A stretch of 53,989 nt of DNA from Myxococcota bacterium (GTDB lineage Bacteria > Myxococcota_A > UBA9160 > UBA4427): assembly GCA_029268645.1 (NCBI GenBank), contig JAQWNI010000171.1:1-53989 (forward strand), written 5' to 3'. This document shows positions 53,608 through 53,989 of the stretch, piece by piece. A model generated the notes under the pieces. It was not told the origin of the DNA. It searched no databases and saw only the letters and a program-made list of their open reading frames with translations. Made by a program: the position numbers and the translations under genes. Within the stretch, counting starts at the first letter, position 1. Every line of letters begins with the position of its first letter.

Positions 53608-53989
53608 TTACAAGGTCTTCTTCAACCGTCGACGACGAATTGCGCTTCGTGCCGCCCGGAGCGCCATTCGTCCGATGACTCGAGCGCTGGGCGCCGGCCA
53701 TTCCATCATGCCTTGGGTAACAGATATCAGCCTGCGATCGCTTTGATTCCAATCACTCACAAAGACCGGTTTGTAGACCGTCGGGCTTCGGCCGATTTGG
53801 TCGATGTCGAGGAGTGCGTTGGGTTCAGTGCATTCAATTTCGCAAGAAACTCCGGGAAGACATGCCTGAGCGGAATCCCGGGCATCAGCAACGCGCTCCC
53901 GCTGCTCCGGGGAATCCGTTTCGACTCGAATGACGAGGCGATCGGGCAACGCGATCGCGAAGAAGACAGAACTATCGATGACGTCGGCG
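53608..53989 (-). CDS. C-terminal part of an unidentified protein, cut by window edge
   Basis: The frame is open to the last base of the window, so the gene begins outside. About 126 residues are visible, including PTVYKPVFVSDWNQSDRRL and a basic C-terminal tail (RRRRLKK). I considered an adenylate-forming (PaaK-like) C-terminus but cannot support it. The stop codon touches the GTG of the radical SAM gene, which indicates one operon. Confidence 0.6.
   Translation of the reverse strand, partial: ADVIDSSVFFAIALPDRLVIRVETDSPEQRERVADARDSAQACLPGVSCEIECTEPNALLDIDQIGRSPTVYKPVFVSDWNQSDRRLISVTQGMMEWPAPSARVIGRMALRAARSAIRRRRLKKTL

Overview
The window looks like a chromosomal stretch from a moderately GC-rich Gram-negative bacterium of the proteobacterial/myxobacterial sphere. 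This is inferred from a Tat-exported PhoX-like protein, a lipoprotein signal, Hanks-type kinase signalling, a PAS hybrid histidine kinase, cytochromes P450 and exosortase-A-type hydrolases. No rRNA or marker gene fixes the taxon. No insertion sequence, CRISPR array or prophage was seen.

Region 1 (1-17.3 kb) is mostly ordinary chromosome. It holds the 3' end of a di-heme oxidoreductase, an MFS exporter, two secreted propeller-type proteins (PhoX-like, and a ScyD/ScyE-like gene broken by a one-base frameshift), an unrecognised secreted protein, a DUF3820 protein, a hybrid histidine kinase and a crotonase. These are followed by a tyrosine phosphatase, a holin-like membrane protein, two SDRs, a membrane sensor Ser/Thr kinase, a TerB-like protein, a C69/secernin-type hydrolase and a small Xre regulator. 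Two tRNA genes follow: His on the minus strand and Arg(UCU) on the plus strand.

Region 2 (17.8-40.8 kb) is the accessory core. A GT4 glycosyltransferase and a flippase look like surface-polysaccharide genes. An FkbH-like protein stands alone on the plus strand. A minus-strand operon (40.07 -> 24.09 kb) then encodes a hybrid NRPS-PKS line, in order of transcription: A-PCP-KS-AT; ACP-aminotransferase; C-A-PCP; C-(decayed A)-PCP with a TubC-type docking domain; two alpha/beta hydrolases of the exosortase-A-associated type; and a JmjC/cupin oxygenase. Four consecutive junctions in this operon are ATGA or short-gap couplings. My reading of the pocket residues is a valine-like first unit and glycine as the second amino acid. 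Malonate extension without ketoreduction followed by transamination should give a beta,gamma-diamino acid, an unusual building block. The last module cannot load itself by its own A domain and its condensation motif has Ser in place of the catalytic His. A decayed GT39 glycosyltransferase lies at the operon's 3' end.

Region 3 (40.9-46.3 kb, plus strand) holds a ferritin-like diiron protein behind a perfect TetR-type palindrome, then the TetR regulator, two P450s and a sterol-desaturase-type hydroxylase. These are possible tailoring genes or a separate oxidative pathway.

Region 4 (46.3-54 kb) has a minus-strand trio (FabG-like reductase, halogenase-like flavoprotein, hotdog thioesterase) of the kind seen in aryl-polyene/resorcinol clusters. 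It continues with a B12-binding-type radical SAM protein, a small lipoprotein, and a minus-strand set of a truncated unknown protein, a ThiH/HydG-like radical SAM enzyme and an LPG-synthase-type membrane protein.
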